Notes: a model not told the origin generated them from the letters alone. Shown: positions 27,801 through 42,800, counted from the first letter of the stretch. The stretch: 64,000 bases of DNA from Owenia fusiformis (GCA_903813345.2 CAIIXF020000005.1:26973375-27037374), one strand, 5' to 3'. Numbers and translations are program-made.

Positions 27801-30800
27801 CTTCTCTTAGGAACTTGGGCATATTTGGCAATTTGAAATTAACATGTATGCATGTAGATTGAAGGACGAGACTGAGATGCCTCTCATAATACTTACTCTG
27901 TTTTCCAATCATATGCAAGGTACCATAGCAACGTATGGACAATCTCCAAGCGTTTGTATATTGGCTCAAACCCATATATTCTCTTGAATTCCTAAAAATG
28001 GAGTGATTCCAACACATAACATAAGGATCTAATGAAAAAATAGAGATAATAGAGAAAATCGCAAAATTCATTCATTTATTAATCCTCTCTAAGATGAAAC
28101 TGAAAAGTTTCACCAAAAGTTTCAAAAATACTGGCTATGACAACAATATACATGTTAGCTTTTATGCAAGAACATACATCCAAAATAAAGCTTGAAAGTA
28201 CTAATACTCAAACTAACCCATGGCAGGGCCTGAGAAAAATAAAATGTTACATATAACTAGACATGTAAATTGAACAAGTTCAATTTAAGACTCCAGATTT
28301 AAAACTTTTTTTTAAGCTGAGTCATCCAAAATACTGTTAGCTGAGCCATTCAGAATAAGCTGAGACATCTAGAATACAGACATTTAGACAACTCTTAAGT
28401 AGGTTATCTTTGTCTACATTGGCTTAAGATGGGGATATCATAATATCGACTTTTCGAGACTTCAAACAGCTATAACTATCTAACCAGAATTTGGGTCGAA
28501 ATTTGGTTTGCAGATTCGAATTTCTGAGAAAATTCTACGTTTGTGTCATAACTCATACATTAAATTTTGAGAACTTTTTATGTTGACCTACTTTCCGGAC
28601 GCCATTCCTCAAAATCGGTAAGAGTAATCAAAAAAGACAGTTACAATAATGAAAGGACTGTCTTTAAGCTACATGATGAAAAAAAGATAAAGGAATAACG
28701 ACGAATAGTGACAAAGATAATTGACATAACATGGGATATCAAAATACCAATTTTTTAATTTTTCAAAACGACATTACTTCCAAACCGGGTGTCGGATTGA
28801 AATTTGATTTGCAGATTCGGATTCCTGAGAAAATTCTACCCTTAATTCATAACTCATACGTTAAATTTGGAGAAACTTTCATGTTGACCTCCTTTTCGGA
28901 CACTATATCTCAAAAGTGGGTCAAAATACTTTCTGACGGCAAAAGGCTAACACTATTAGCACACTCTTTGCTACTTGTATACAAAATTTTGAAGCAAATA
29001 ATTAAAGTGTAGTGTCAGAATCGCAAAAATAAGTTAAAACTATAAATTTGACCTAGATTTTGACCTAGGCATTTTGGTGACCAAATTGTGAAGCTAGCTA
29101 GCTTTTGAGGTCCCTTTCTTTTATAGGCTTTCATTATGTGAAGCTGAACTCAGTGTTTATCTCGTATTTTACACTTCAAAAAAAATCTTTTTTCCCATTG
29201 ACATAACATGGGGCACCAAATTTAGCGATTTTTGAGCTTTCAAAACGACATAAATTCCAAACCAAAAGTCGGATTGAAATTTGGTTTGCAGATTTGGATT
29301 CCTGAGAAAATTCTACCCTTAATTCATAACTCATATGTTAAATTTGGAGAACTTTTTAGTTTGACCTACTTTTCGGACACCATATCTCAAAAGTGGGTCA
29401 AAATACTTTCTGACGGCAAAAGGCTAACACTATTAGCACACTCTTGGCTACATGTATACAAATTTTCGAAGAATATAATTTATCTGTAGTGTCAGAATCG
29501 CAAAAATAAGGAAAAACTTTGAATTTGACCTAGATTTTGACCTAGGCATTTTGGTGTCCAAATTTTTATGAAAAGAAGGTCTTGTGGTCCCTTTCTTTTA
29601 TGGGCTTCCATTATGTTTAGCTGTGCTTAGTCTAAATCTCGTATTTTACACTTCAAAAAAATATTTTTTCCCATTGAATTAACATGGGGCACCAAATTTA
29701 GCGATTTTTGAATTTTCAAAACGCCATAACTTCTGAACCGGAAGTCAGATCGAAATTTGGTTTTCAGATTCGGAATCCTGAGAAAATTTTCTATAAGACT
29801 GATATCCTGGCCATTTGATTCGAAGAACTTTTTTTTGGACCTCGTTTTCGGACACTGATATCTCGAAATCGGTTTGAGATACCAAAAAACTAAATCGACC
29901 CTAGGTTTTCTACTTTTTTATGAGGAACACAATGAAAAAAACCAGGATCAAAAATATTGAAGGACGACCGAGATAATGGGAAAAAGTGACAAAGTACTGG
30001 ATTTGACCTAGTTCTTGACCTTTGACCTAGATAAAAATTTGACCTAATTTCCCAGAAAGCCGGATACAGTCTTAAGTTAACCATGTAAGTTGGATTAAGT
30101 AAGCTGTTATAGTTGACGAGAAATTTGGTAAGGAGGAAGAAAAAAGAATAATAATAACTAGACATGTAAATTGAACAAGTTCAATTTAAGACTCCAGATT
30201 TAATTCTTTTTTTAAGCTGAGTCATCCAGAATACTTGTAAGCTGAGTCATCCAGAATAAGCTGATCGAGTCAGCTAGAATTTAGACATTTAGACAACTCT
30301 CCATTTTTTTTATCTTCGACTCCATTGGCTTAACATGGGGATATCATCATATCGACTTTTCGAGACTTCAAACCGCTATAACTATCTAACCAGAAGTTAG
30401 ATTGTATTTTGGTTTAAAGATTCGGACTCCTGAGAAAATTCTACCCTTAATTCATAACTCATACATTAAATTTGGAGATTTTTTTATTTTGACCTACTTT
30501 TTGGACACCATATCTCAAAAGTGGGTCAAAATACTTTCTGACGGCAAAAGGCTATCACTATAAGCACACTCTTTGCTACCTGTATACAAAATTTCGAAGC
30601 AAATCATTAAAGTGTAATGTCAGAATCGCAAAAATAAGGAAAATTATGAATTTGCCGGATTTTGACCTTGGCATTTTGGTGTCCAAATTTTAAAGCTAGA
30701 TAGCCTTCGAGGTCCCCTTCTTTTAAAGGCTTTCAGAATGTTAAGCTGTACTCAGTCTATATCTGGTATTTTAGACTTCAAAAAAATCTTTTTCCCTATT

Positions 30801-33800
30801 GACATAACATGGGGCACCAAATTTAGCAATTTTTGAGCTTTCAAACGCTATAACTTTCAAACAGAAAGTCGGATCGAAATTTGGTTTGCAGATTCAGATT
30901 CCTCAGAAAATTCTATCCTTATTTCATAACTCATATGCTAAATTCGGAGAACTTTTATTTTGACCTACTTTTCGGACACCATATCTCAAAAGTGGGTCAA
31001 AATACTCTCTGACGGCAAAAGGCTAACATTATTAGCACACTCTTTGCTACCTGTATACAAAATTTTGAAGCAAATCCAAAAAGTGTAGTGCCAGAATCGC
31101 AAAAATAAGGAAAAACTATGAATTTGACCTAGATTTTGACCTAGGCATTTTGGTGTCCAAATATTGAAACTAGGTAGCTTTTGAGGTCCCCTTCTTTTAT
31201 AGGAATTCATTATCTTAAGCTGTACTCAATCTATATCTCGTATTTTACACTTCAAAAAAATCTTTTTTCCTTGACTTTCTATCAGGATAACATCAGATCG
31301 ATTTTTCTCGAAATTTCAAAACGCCATAACTTTCAAACCGGAAGTCGGATCGAAATTTGATTTAAAGATTCGGATTCCTGACAAAATTCTACCCCTTATT
31401 CATAACTCATACGTTAAATATGGCAAATTTTTATTTTGACCTACTTTTCGGACACGCCATAACTTTGGAACTGGAAGTCGGATCGAAATTTGGTTTGCAG
31501 ATTCGGATTCCTGAGAAAATTCTACTCTTAATTCATAACTCATATGTAAAATTTGGAGAATTTTTTATTTTGACCTACTTTTCGGACACCATATCTCAAA
31601 AGTGGGTCAAAATACTCTCTGACGGCAAAAGGCTAACACTATAAGCTCACTCTTTGCTACCTGTATACAAAATTTCGAAGCAAATCCTAAAAGTGAAGTG
31701 CCAGAATCGCAAAAATAAGGAAAAACTATGTATTTGACCTAGATTTTGACCTAGGGATTTTGGTGTCCAAATTTTAAAGCTAGATAGCCTTCGAGGTCCC
31801 CTTCTTTTATAGACTTTCAGAATCTTAAGCTGTACTCAGTCTTTATCTGGTATTTTACACTTCAAAAAAATCTTTTTTCTCATTGACATAACATGGGGCA
31901 CCAAAATTAGCGATTTTTGAGCTTTCAAAACGCCATAACTTCCCAACGAAAAGTCGGATTGAAATTTAGTTTGCAGATTCGGATTCCTGAGAAAATTCTA
32001 CCCTTAATTCATAACTCATAAGTTAAATTATGAGAAATTTTTATTTTGACCTACTTTACGGACACCATATCTCAAAAGTGGGTCAAAATACTTTCTGACG
32101 GCAAAAGGCTCTCACTATTAGCACACTCTTTGCTACCTGTATACAAAATTTTGAAGCAAATCCTAAAAGTGTAGTGCCAGAATCGCAAAAATAAGGAAAA
32201 ACTATGAATTTGACCTAGATTTTGACCTAGGCATTCTGGTGTCCAAATTTCGAAGCTATGTAGCTTTTGAGGTCCCCTTCTTTTATAGGCATTCAATATG
32301 TTAAGCTGAACTCAGTCAATATCTTGTATTTTACACTTCGAAAAAGCCTTTTTTCCCATTGACTTAACATGGGCACCAAATTTAGCGATTTTTGAGATTT
32401 CAAAACGCTATAACTTCCGAACCGGAAGTCGGATCAAAATTTTGTTTGCAGATTCGGATTCCTGAGATAATTCTACACTTATTTGATAATTCACACGTTG
32501 AATTTGGAGAATTTTTTATGTTCTGACCTACTTTTCGGACGCCATATCTCAAAATCGGTAAGAGTAATCAAAAAACGGTTTGCCTTACGGAATTAGCTTT
32601 TTTTCTAAGGAACATGATGAAAAAAACCCGGAGCGAAAATACCAAAGGACGACTGAGAAAACTTGTGAAATAGCAAAAAGAGACGATTTGACCTAGTTCT
32701 TGACCTTTGACCTAGATAAACATTTGACCTAATTTCCCAGAAACTAGAACTCATTACCTAGTTGACTATGTTAGCAGATTTTAAGAAGTCCCTCTAGTTG
32801 CTGAGAAAACGCGGAAAGAAAGAAAAATAATAATAATAATAATAACTAGACATGTAAATTGAACAAGTTCAATTTAAGACTCCAGATTTAATTCTTTTTT
32901 TAAGCTGAGTCATCCAGAATACTTGTAAGCTGAGTCATCCAGAATAAGCTGATCGAGTCAGCTAGAATTTAGACATTTAGACAACTCTCCATTTTTTATC
33001 TTCGACTCCATTGGCTTAACATGGGGATATCATCATATCGACTTTTGGAGACTTCAAACCGCTATAACTATCTAACCAGGAGTTAGATTGTATTTTGGTT
33101 TACAGATTCGGACTCCTGAGAAAATTCTACCCTTAATTCATAACTCATACATTAAATTTGGAGATTTTTTTATTTTGACCTACTTTTTGGACACCATATC
33201 TCAAAAGTGGGTCAAAATACTTTCTGACGGCAAAAGGCTATCACTATAAGCACACTCTTTGCTACCTGTATACAAAATTTCGAAGCAAATCATTAAAGTG
33301 TAATGTCAGAATCGCAAAAATAAGGAAAATTATGAATTTGCCCTAGATTTTGACCTTGGCATTTTGGTGTCCAAATTTTAAAGCTAGATAGCCTTCGAGG
33401 TCCCCTTCTTTTAAAGGCTTTCAGAATGTTAAGCTGTACTCAGTCTATATCTGGTATTTTAGACTTCAAAAAAATCTTTTTCCCTATTGACATAACATGG
33501 GGCACCAAATTTAGCAATTTTTGAGCTTTCAAACGCTATAACTTTCAAACAGAAAGTCGGATCGAAATTTGGTTTGCAGATTCAGATTCCTCAGAAAATT
33601 CTATCCTTATTTCATAACTCATATGCTAAATTCGGAGAACTTTTATTTTGACCTACTTTTCGGACACCATATCTCAAAAGTGGGTCAAAATACTCTCTGA
33701 CGGCAAAAGGCTAACACTATTAGCACACTCTTTGCTACCTGTATACAAAATTTTGAAGCAAATCCTAAAAGTGTAGTGCCAGAATCGCAAAAATAAGGAA

Positions 33801-36800
33801 AAACTATGAATTTGACCTAGATTTTGACCTAGGCATTTTGGTGTCCAAATATTGAAACTAGGTAGCTTTTGAGGTCCCCTTCTTTTATAGGAATTCATTA
33901 TCTTAAGCTGTACTCAATCTATATCTCGTATTTTACACTTCAAAAAAATCTTTTTTCCTTGACTTTCTATCAGGATAACATCAGATCGATTTTTCTCGAA
34001 ATTTCAAAACGCCATAACTTTCAAACCGGAAGTCGGATCGAAATTTGATATAAAGATTCGGATTCCTGACAAAATTCTACCCCTTATTCATAACTCATAC
34101 GTTAAATTTGGCGAATTTTTATTTTGACCTACTTTTAGGACACGCCATAACTTTGGAACTGGAAGTCGGATCGAAATTTGGTTTGCAGATTCGGATTCCT
34201 GAGGAAATTCTACTCTTAATTCATAACTCATATGTAAAATTTGGAGAATTTTTTATTTTGACCTACTTTTCGGACACCATATCTCAAAATTGGGTCAAAA
34301 TACTCTCTGACGGCAAAAGGCTAACACTATAAGCTCACTCTTTGCTACCTGTATACAAAATTTCGAAGCAAATCCTAAAAGTGTAGTGCCAGAATCGCAA
34401 AAATAAGGAAAAACTATGTATTTGACCTAGATTTTGACCTAGGGATTTTGGTGTCCAAATTTTAAAGCTAGATAGGTTTCGAGGTCCCCTTCTTTTATAG
34501 ACTTTCAGAATCTTAAGCTGTACTCAGTCTTTATCTGGTATTTTACACTTCAAAAAAATCTTTTTTCTCATTGACATAACATGGGGCACCAAAATTAGCG
34601 ATTTTTGAGCTTTCAAAACGCCATAACTTCCCAACGAAAAGTCGGATTGAAATTTGGTTTGCAGATTCGGATTCCTGAGAAAATTCTTCCCTTAATTCAT
34701 AACTCATAAGTTAAATTATGAGAAATTTTTATTTTGACCTACTTTACGGACACCATATCTCAAAAGTGGGTCAAAATACTTTCTGACGGCAAAAGGCTCT
34801 CACTATTAGCACACTCTTTGCTACCTGTATACAAAATTTTGAAGCAAATCCTAAAAGTGTAGTGCCAGAATCGCAAAAATAAGGAAAAACTATGAATTTG
34901 ACCTAGATTTTGACCTAGGCATTCTGGTGTCCAAATTTCGAAGCTATGTAGCTTTTGAGGTCCCCTTCTTTTATAGGCATTCAATATGTTAAGCTGAACT
35001 CAGTCTATATCTTGTATTTTACACTTCGAAAAAGCCTTTTTTCCCATTGACTTAACATGGGCACCAAATTTAGCGATTTTTGAGATTTCAAAACGCTATA
35101 ACTTCCGAACCGGAAGTCGAATCAAAATTTTGTTTGCAGATTCAGATTCCTGAGATAATTCTACACTTATTTGATAATTCACACGTTGAATTTGGAGAAT
35201 TTTTTATGTTCTGACCTACTTTTCGGACGCCATATCTCAAAATCGGTAAGAGTAATCAAAAAACGGTTTGCCTTACGGAATTAGCTTTTTTTCTAAGGAA
35301 CATGATGAAAAAAACCCGGAGCGAAAATACCAAAGGACGACTGAGAAAACTTGTGAAATAGCAAAAAGAGACGATTTGACCTAGTTCTTGACCTTTGACC
35401 TAGATAAACATTTGACCTAATTTCCCAGAAACTAGAACTCATTACCTAGTTGACTATGTTAGCAGATTTTAAGAAGTCCCTCTAGTTGCTGAGAAAACGC
35501 GGAAAGAAAGAAAAATAATAATAATAATAAGAAAACTGGCAAAAGCAATAGACTCCAGATGAAATCTGGAGTCTAATAAGAAAACAGGCAAAAACAATAG
35601 ACTCCAGATTTTCAATCTGGAGTCTAATTACACACTAACTGATCAAACTTTACGGATAACATACTTACAGCATTGTATGTTATAGATTTCTTCACCTCTT
35701 CCAGGCTCTTGTTTTTCAAATGTTTCTGGTGCATTTTTAGTCTCCAGTGACTCATGGGGGTCTGCAAAAGAAAGGGTATATGTGGGCATCAACATGGCAA
35801 AATATCGCCATTGTATTTTGTATAATATGAGGTTATATAATGGTTGATTCCGTATATCGTGTTTATACTCAAGTGAGTATATGATATATTCACGAGTGAA
35901 TGAAGGGAACAAGTGAATATATCATATACTCACGAGAGTATAACGATATACAGAATCAACCATTATATGATCTTATTATCCACCTTAATCTTTAATCAAT
36001 AAAAGGTTAATCTAAATCCAGCAGTTGTATATCAAGTCGAAGAGTTGTATACGCTGCCCAGGAGTTGTATACGCTATCCAGGAGTTGTATATCGTTCTCA
36101 AGAGTTGTATACGATGAGTGTTGGTTTTATATTGCAGTTATACAATGCTATTATACAATCGTATAAAGCACTTAGGGTGGGATAATACTTGTACATTGGA
36201 TGAACAGAAATGTAATTGTATTCTTAACACTCACTGTCCCTTTTTGAAAAATATGTACATGTCAGATGTACTGTAAAATTATGTTATATTTGGTTTTGTC
36301 CAAATAAAATATATATATATATGTGGACCTTATTTACAAAAGGTGGAGTGGAGTATAGTACCAAGTTTGGTCAATAGAGGGAACATTAATCTGTCCCCGG
36401 GAGGATTTTCCCCGGGAATGTTACTATAGATGAGTAGTTTAATCAACAAACGGCATCCTTTTCAATCCCATCATGCATATCTTTCTTCAAATATGTACGT
36501 TTTCTGATTGGTGAATTTCTACTTGGGAAAGCACCTAATTAGTTTTGACATACAGCTCAATTCATTATCAAAGAAATTGTGATCGAGCTAATTTGTGCGT
36601 CCCGCGGTTAGCTAACAGCAATCAAAATTATATGTACACCCCAGCAATAGTTTGGCGATTGATAAATGAGAAATACGTTTTTATATATGAAGTGACTATA
36701 GGTAACACGAAACTACATCATATCCCATTGTCTTTGTGTACAGACATATAAAACAGTTTTATATGTCTTTATTGTAACCTCAGGATTGTATGTTACATTT

Positions 36801-39800
36801 GTAAAGTGAAAATCAAAATACAATCATTCAATTTGTCACTAGCGGTAATTTAGAAGATGTACAATGTACTATGATTGGTATCAAACCCAGGGGCTCCAAG
36901 GGGGAAAAATGAAACATTTATTCAAAGTTGATGAGGTCCCCGAAGAGGTCTCGCAAAAGCAATGTAATATTTGACATTTATCATTTAGAAATAACATAGT
37001 GTTACTACTTGGTGTTACTACAGCTGTACCATCGATTCTGCGAATAAGGTACGAATGAAATTGTGGTCCAATTGTTTTAAGGGATCGAGTCCCTCTGAGC
37101 AATGTTACACTCCCGGGGTTACAATTCACATTCAAATTTCAACATTTGCAAAAGCAAAAGGGGAACGCCGCATTTGCAAAAGTACTGATATTATCATTTT
37201 TCTCATGCTTCGGACAAGAATATAGTCTGGTTCCAGTGAAGATAACCCACTGACGCGGGCGGTCCTGATAAAATCAAGAGGGGCAAACCGATGAAAGACA
37301 GACAATTACAAATGAACGGGTATTTTGAAAAAAGTACTGGCGAATGGACACCTTTTCTATAATTTATTTTAACATTTGTTTTTAAAAGGATACATTATTT
37401 TCCAATATCATACATCCCTCTATATGTTTGGCAGCCTCAACTCCAAAACGGGTTCCTTTATTTTCTGCACCTACGAACTGTCCCAATATTTTCGAAGAAG
37501 ATACCAATTTTGTGTTCAATAAAGTTAAATTCAATTTTCTATTTATTAGACTCCAGATGTCAATCTGGAGTCTATTGTTTTTGCCAGTATTCTTCTTCTT
37601 TATTATTAGACTCCAGATTGAAAATCTGGAGTCTATTGTTTTTGCCAGTATTCTTATTCTTATTCTTATTATTATTATTCTTCTTCGGGAGTTTTTTCAG
37701 TAACTATGGGGTATCCAGTAAAGACCATAATACAGTTTATTTAGGTTCAGTATCTAGTTGGTGGGAAATTGGGTCAAATTTTTATCTAGGTCAAAGGTCA
37801 GGAACTGGGTCAAATCCAGTACTTTGTCACTTTTTTCGATTTTCTCAGTCGTCCTTCAATATTTTCGATCCGGGTTTTTTTCATTGTGTTCCTTATACAA
37901 AAGTAGAAAACCTGAGTCGATTTAGTTTTTTGATATCTCAAACCGATTTCGAGATATCAGTGTCCGAAAACGAGGTCCAAAAAAAAGTTCTCCGAATCAA
38001 ATGTCCAGGATACTAGTCTTATAGGAAATTTTCTCAGGATTCCGAATCTGAAAACAAAATTTAGATCAGACTTCCGGTTCTGAAGTTATGGCGTTTTGAA
38101 AACTCAAAAATCGCTAAATTTTGAGCCCATGTTAAGTCAATGGGAAAAAAGATTTTTTTGAAGTGAAAAATACGAAATATAGACTAAGTTCAGCTAAATA
38201 TAATGAAAGCTTTTTAAAGAATGGGACCTCAAAAGCCATCTAGCTTTAAAATTTGGACACCAAAATGCCTAGGTCAAAATCTAGGTCAAATTCAAAGTTT
38301 TTTCTTATTTTTGCGATTCTGACACTACACTTTAATTATATTCTTCGAAATTGTGTATACATGTAGCCAAGAGTGTGCTAATAGCGTTAGCCTTTTGCCG
38401 TCAGAAAGTATTTTGACCCACTTTTGAGATATGGTGTCCGAAAAGTAGGTCAAAATAAAAAGTTCTCCAAATTTAACGTTTGAGTTATGAATTAAAATAG
38501 AATTTTCTCAAAAATCCGAATCTGCAAATCAAATTTCGATCCGACTTCCGGTTCCGAAGTTATGGCGTGTCCAAAAAGTAGGTCAAAATAAAAATTCGCC
38601 AAATTTAATGTATGAGTTATGAATTAGGGGTAGAATTTTGTCAGGAATCCGAATCTTTAAATCAAATTTAGATCCGACTTCCGGTTCGGAAGTTATGGCG
38701 TTTTGAAATTTCGGAAAATCGATCTGATGGTATCCTGATAGAAAGTCAAGAGTAGAGAAGAAAATATTGAAAAATTCATCCATCCTTCCTATCTGATCCT
38801 ATCCTATCCTATCTTTCCTTCATATCCTTTCCTTCCTATCCTCTCCTATCATATCCTTTCTTCCTATTCTGTTCTATCCTATCCTTCTTTCTTATTCTAT
38901 CCTATCGTTCCTTCCCATTCTATCCTATCCTACCTTCCTATTTTATCCATCCATCTTATTCTGGATGACTCAGCTTATTCTGGATGACTCAGCTTATTTT
39001 AGATGACTGGGCTTAAAAAAGTCTGGATCTGGAGTCTGAAATTGAACTTCGTTCAATTTCCCAAGTCTAGTTATTATTATTATTATTCTTCCAACGTTTT
39101 CTCCTTAACTAGAAGACATTGAGTCAAGACCTGTATATGGTTAATTCAGGTCCAGTATCTAGTTTCTCGGAAATTAGGTCAAATTTTTATCTAGGTCAAA
39201 GGTCAGGAACTGGGTCAAATCCAGTACTTTGTCACTTTTTTCAATTTTCTCAGTCGTCCTTCAGTATTTTCGATCCGGGTTTTTTTCATTGTGTTCCTCA
39301 TAAAAAAGTAGGAAAGCTAGGGTCGATTTAGTTTTTTGATATCTCGAACCGATTTCGAGATATCAGTGTCCGAAAACGAGGTCCGAAAAAAAGTTCTCCG
39401 AATCCGATGTCCAGGATAATAGTCTTATAGGAAATTTTCTCAGGATTCCGAATCTGAAAACCGATTTGATATCCGACTTCCGGTTCAGGAGTTATGACGT
39501 TTTGAAAGTTCGAGGAAAATCGATCTGATGGTACCCTCATAGAATGTCAAGAAAAGTGAAATAAAATTGAAAAAATACCAGTCCAGTCCATTTCCAGGTC
39601 CAAGTCAAGGTCAAGTCCAGGTCCAAGTCCAGTTTTGTCCAAGTCAAGTCTAGGTCCAAATCCAGTCCAGGACCTAGATCAAAATTTAGGTCTATCCTAT
39701 CCTTTCTATCTAGATGATCTTATTCTGGATGATTCTCCCTTCCTATCTATCCTTCCTTCCTATCCTTCCTTCCTATTCTATCCTATTCTTCCTTCTCATT

Positions 39801-42800
39801 CAATCCAAATCCAGGTACATGTCTAGGTCCAAGTCAAGTCTAGGTCTAAATCCAGTCCAGGGCCTAGGTCAAAATCTAGGTCAAATTCAAAGTTTTTCCC
39901 TATTTTTGCGATTCTGACACTACACTTTAATTATATTGTTCGAAATTTTGTATACTTGTAGCCACGAGTGTGCTCATAGTGTTAGCCTTTTGCCGTCAGA
40001 AAGTATTTTGACCCACTTTTGAGATATGGTGTCCGAAAAGTAGGTCAAAATAAAAAGTTCTCCAAATTTAAAGTATGAGTTATGATTTAAGAGTAAAATT
40101 TTATAAGGAATCCGAATCTGCAAACCAAATTTAGATCTGACTTCCGGTTAGGAAATTATGTCGTTTCCAAAAAGTAGGTCAAAATAAAAATTCGCCAAAT
40201 TTAATGTATGAGTTATGAATTAGGGGTAGAATTTTGTCAGGAATCCGAATCTTTAAATCAAATTTAGATCCGACTTCCAGTTCGGAAGTTATGGCGTTTT
40301 GAAATTTCGGAAAATCGATCTGATGGTATCCTGATAGAAAGTCAAGAGTAGAGAAGAAAATATTGAAAAATTCATCCATCCTTCCTATCTGATCCTATCC
40401 TATCTTTCCTTCGTATCCTTTCCTTCCTATCCTTCCTATCCTCTCCTATCATATCCTTTCTTCCTATTCTGTTCTATCCTATCCTTTTTTCTTATTCTAT
40501 CCTATCGTTCCTTCCCATTCTATCCTATCCTACCTTCCTGTTTTATCCATCCATCTTATTCTGGATGACTCAGCTTATTCTGGATGACTCGGCTTATTTT
40601 AGATGACTTGGCTTAAAAAAGTCTGGATCTGGAGTCTGAAATTGAACTTCGTTCAATTTCCCAAGTCTAGTTAACTTATATTTTTGTTAGAACTTCGGAT
40701 GGATGCATATTCTGTACTTTACATGATTTGTTGCAATTTCCTACTTATTGTAAATGGCAAAACTTAGAAAAGTGAGGAATTGGACATCTGCAGCCCTAGA
40801 AATATTTTTTTCTCTTTACAATTCAAACATGAAAGGCGTTACCACGTAGCCCAATAGAAGGGGCTAAAGGTTGCTTTTGCGCAGGCGAATGTGCTACTGA
40901 AATTAAACACTTGTATTTATTGTTTCACAACTATTTCTATAGTTACTTTGACGTAATGCGACGAAATAGATTATGTAGGCTTTTCTCATTCTGTAAGATG
41001 TTTTCTATTCTAAACAGGTGTCCTGAATGTCATACGTTAAGCTACATATGATAATTTTGTACCAAAGAACATAATCTAGTCGGGATTTAAAAACGCCTCT
41101 GGTTTGGATTTTTGGTTTAAATGAAGCTGTATACAATTTATTCATTTAGTCCCTCGCTTTTTAACCTTGGCGGAATAACACAGGCAGCCAGGATTAAATC
41201 AAATGACATAAAGAAACGATCGCACGTAATCAGATCTCATCATTTTTAGTTCAAATTAATAAAGTGGGGCATTGTACAATTAAGGACAGATTTCGAAGCA
41301 TGTCTTTCATGAGATTAGTTGTGAGTGCTCGGCAGTGTTCGCCATGTGTGGTAAAAACCCCCCTTAAAATGAAGGATAACGTTTTCTGCATCGGGTCCGT
41401 CACAAAGCTCGAACATTCTTAACGATATGTTATTCGAGAATACAATGTACCATCAGAGTTTGTGAATTGTTGATAGAAATTTGTGTTTACAGAGAAACAT
41501 CTCTCAAGCAGATATTCCAAGACGCAATTTCGCAAGAATCTGAAAATTCCTCCAAAGTGCAAGAAAATAATGCAGTGAATGCATCAGTTAAAAACATTAA
41601 AAATAGTTTTCATAGCATACCGTTAATCAAGTGATTGAGTGATCATAACTAATATATTTCAGAAAATAAACATATTAACGAACAAATAGTTCAGACGACC
41701 TTACTTTAATGAAGTAGACGGAACTTCAAAAAGGGTTAGAATCTGTACTTCTATATCGTTCCTCATTGTTGGTGGTCCAGGATATGTTCAGCAGAAACCT
41801 TATGCTGATCGGGAAGGGGGGGGGGTATATTTCGGGTGGTCAACGATTGTGTTGTGTGGTTGCCCGGATGATTGTTGTCTCTATTTAGAGAAGCTTAATT
41901 GGATATACTGATATCACCGTTTCATAGATTGTGTTTTGATTGTTTGATTTAATCGAGTATAATTAATTGAGTATTTGGTTAAGCCTAGTTGTGTTTATCT
42001 TGTTGGCTGTATTGTGTTGGTTTATAATTGGGTTGTGCTCGATTGTGTTGTAGCAGTTTGACATCGCAGTCGGAATTGTGGTTCTTTGTCTGGTTGAATC
42101 TGGTTGTTATGTGTTTTGGCGCATTGGGTTACGTAAGTTTTATAATGGGTATTACACCCCAGTCACATTTGTCGCACGGCGGCCGCAAGTCGACCGCAGA
42201 TCAATTAAATCGGTGAATTTCTGCGGCGAGCGTAGAAAAACTACAGGCCGCAGGGAAGGCGTAGAAATTGTAACTCGGAGTTATAATATTTGTTCATTTC
42301 TGAGGTCCCCGTAGAAATCAACTGGCTCAACAAGATTGAATCATAATTTGTCCATGTTTCACGATCTCTTTTCATTAATATTACATCCTAGCACTATTTA
42401 TCAACATTTATAAATTGTCCCGATGTAAATAAAATGAAAAAAGTATTATTTATCAACAGAAATTTTAAATTCACAGTGCGGCTGCCGTGGGAAATGTGAC
42501 TGCAAAAGTATGAGAGCGCAGAAATTCCACGGCGAGCGTAGAAATGTTACTAGCCGCAGAAATGATAGACCGCAAGGTCGCCGTAGGAAATGTGACTGGG
42601 GTGTTAGCGCAGTCAGATGTCCCTTTGATAGTTCATATTTTTCAAGAAAGCAACAAACTTGGCACAGTTGTAGAAACATATGATCTGAATGAAAAATGAT
42701 TTCGGGGCAAGTGATCCGGGTTGGTCTTCATGGATTTTAAGCCTCCGACCCCCACCCCTAATAGGCGGGGAGGGGGTACATTATAATAAAATAAATAAAA

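Noticed and set aside
28731-34984. Repeated 74- to 93-codon ORFs on both strands
   Set aside because: They are open frames of the ~540-bp internal repeats of the Helitron-like copies; the same DNA is open on both strands.
36018-36118. Short regularly spaced repeats suggesting a CRISPR array
   Set aside because: The 20-bp units are contiguous without unique spacers, and the context is eukaryotic.
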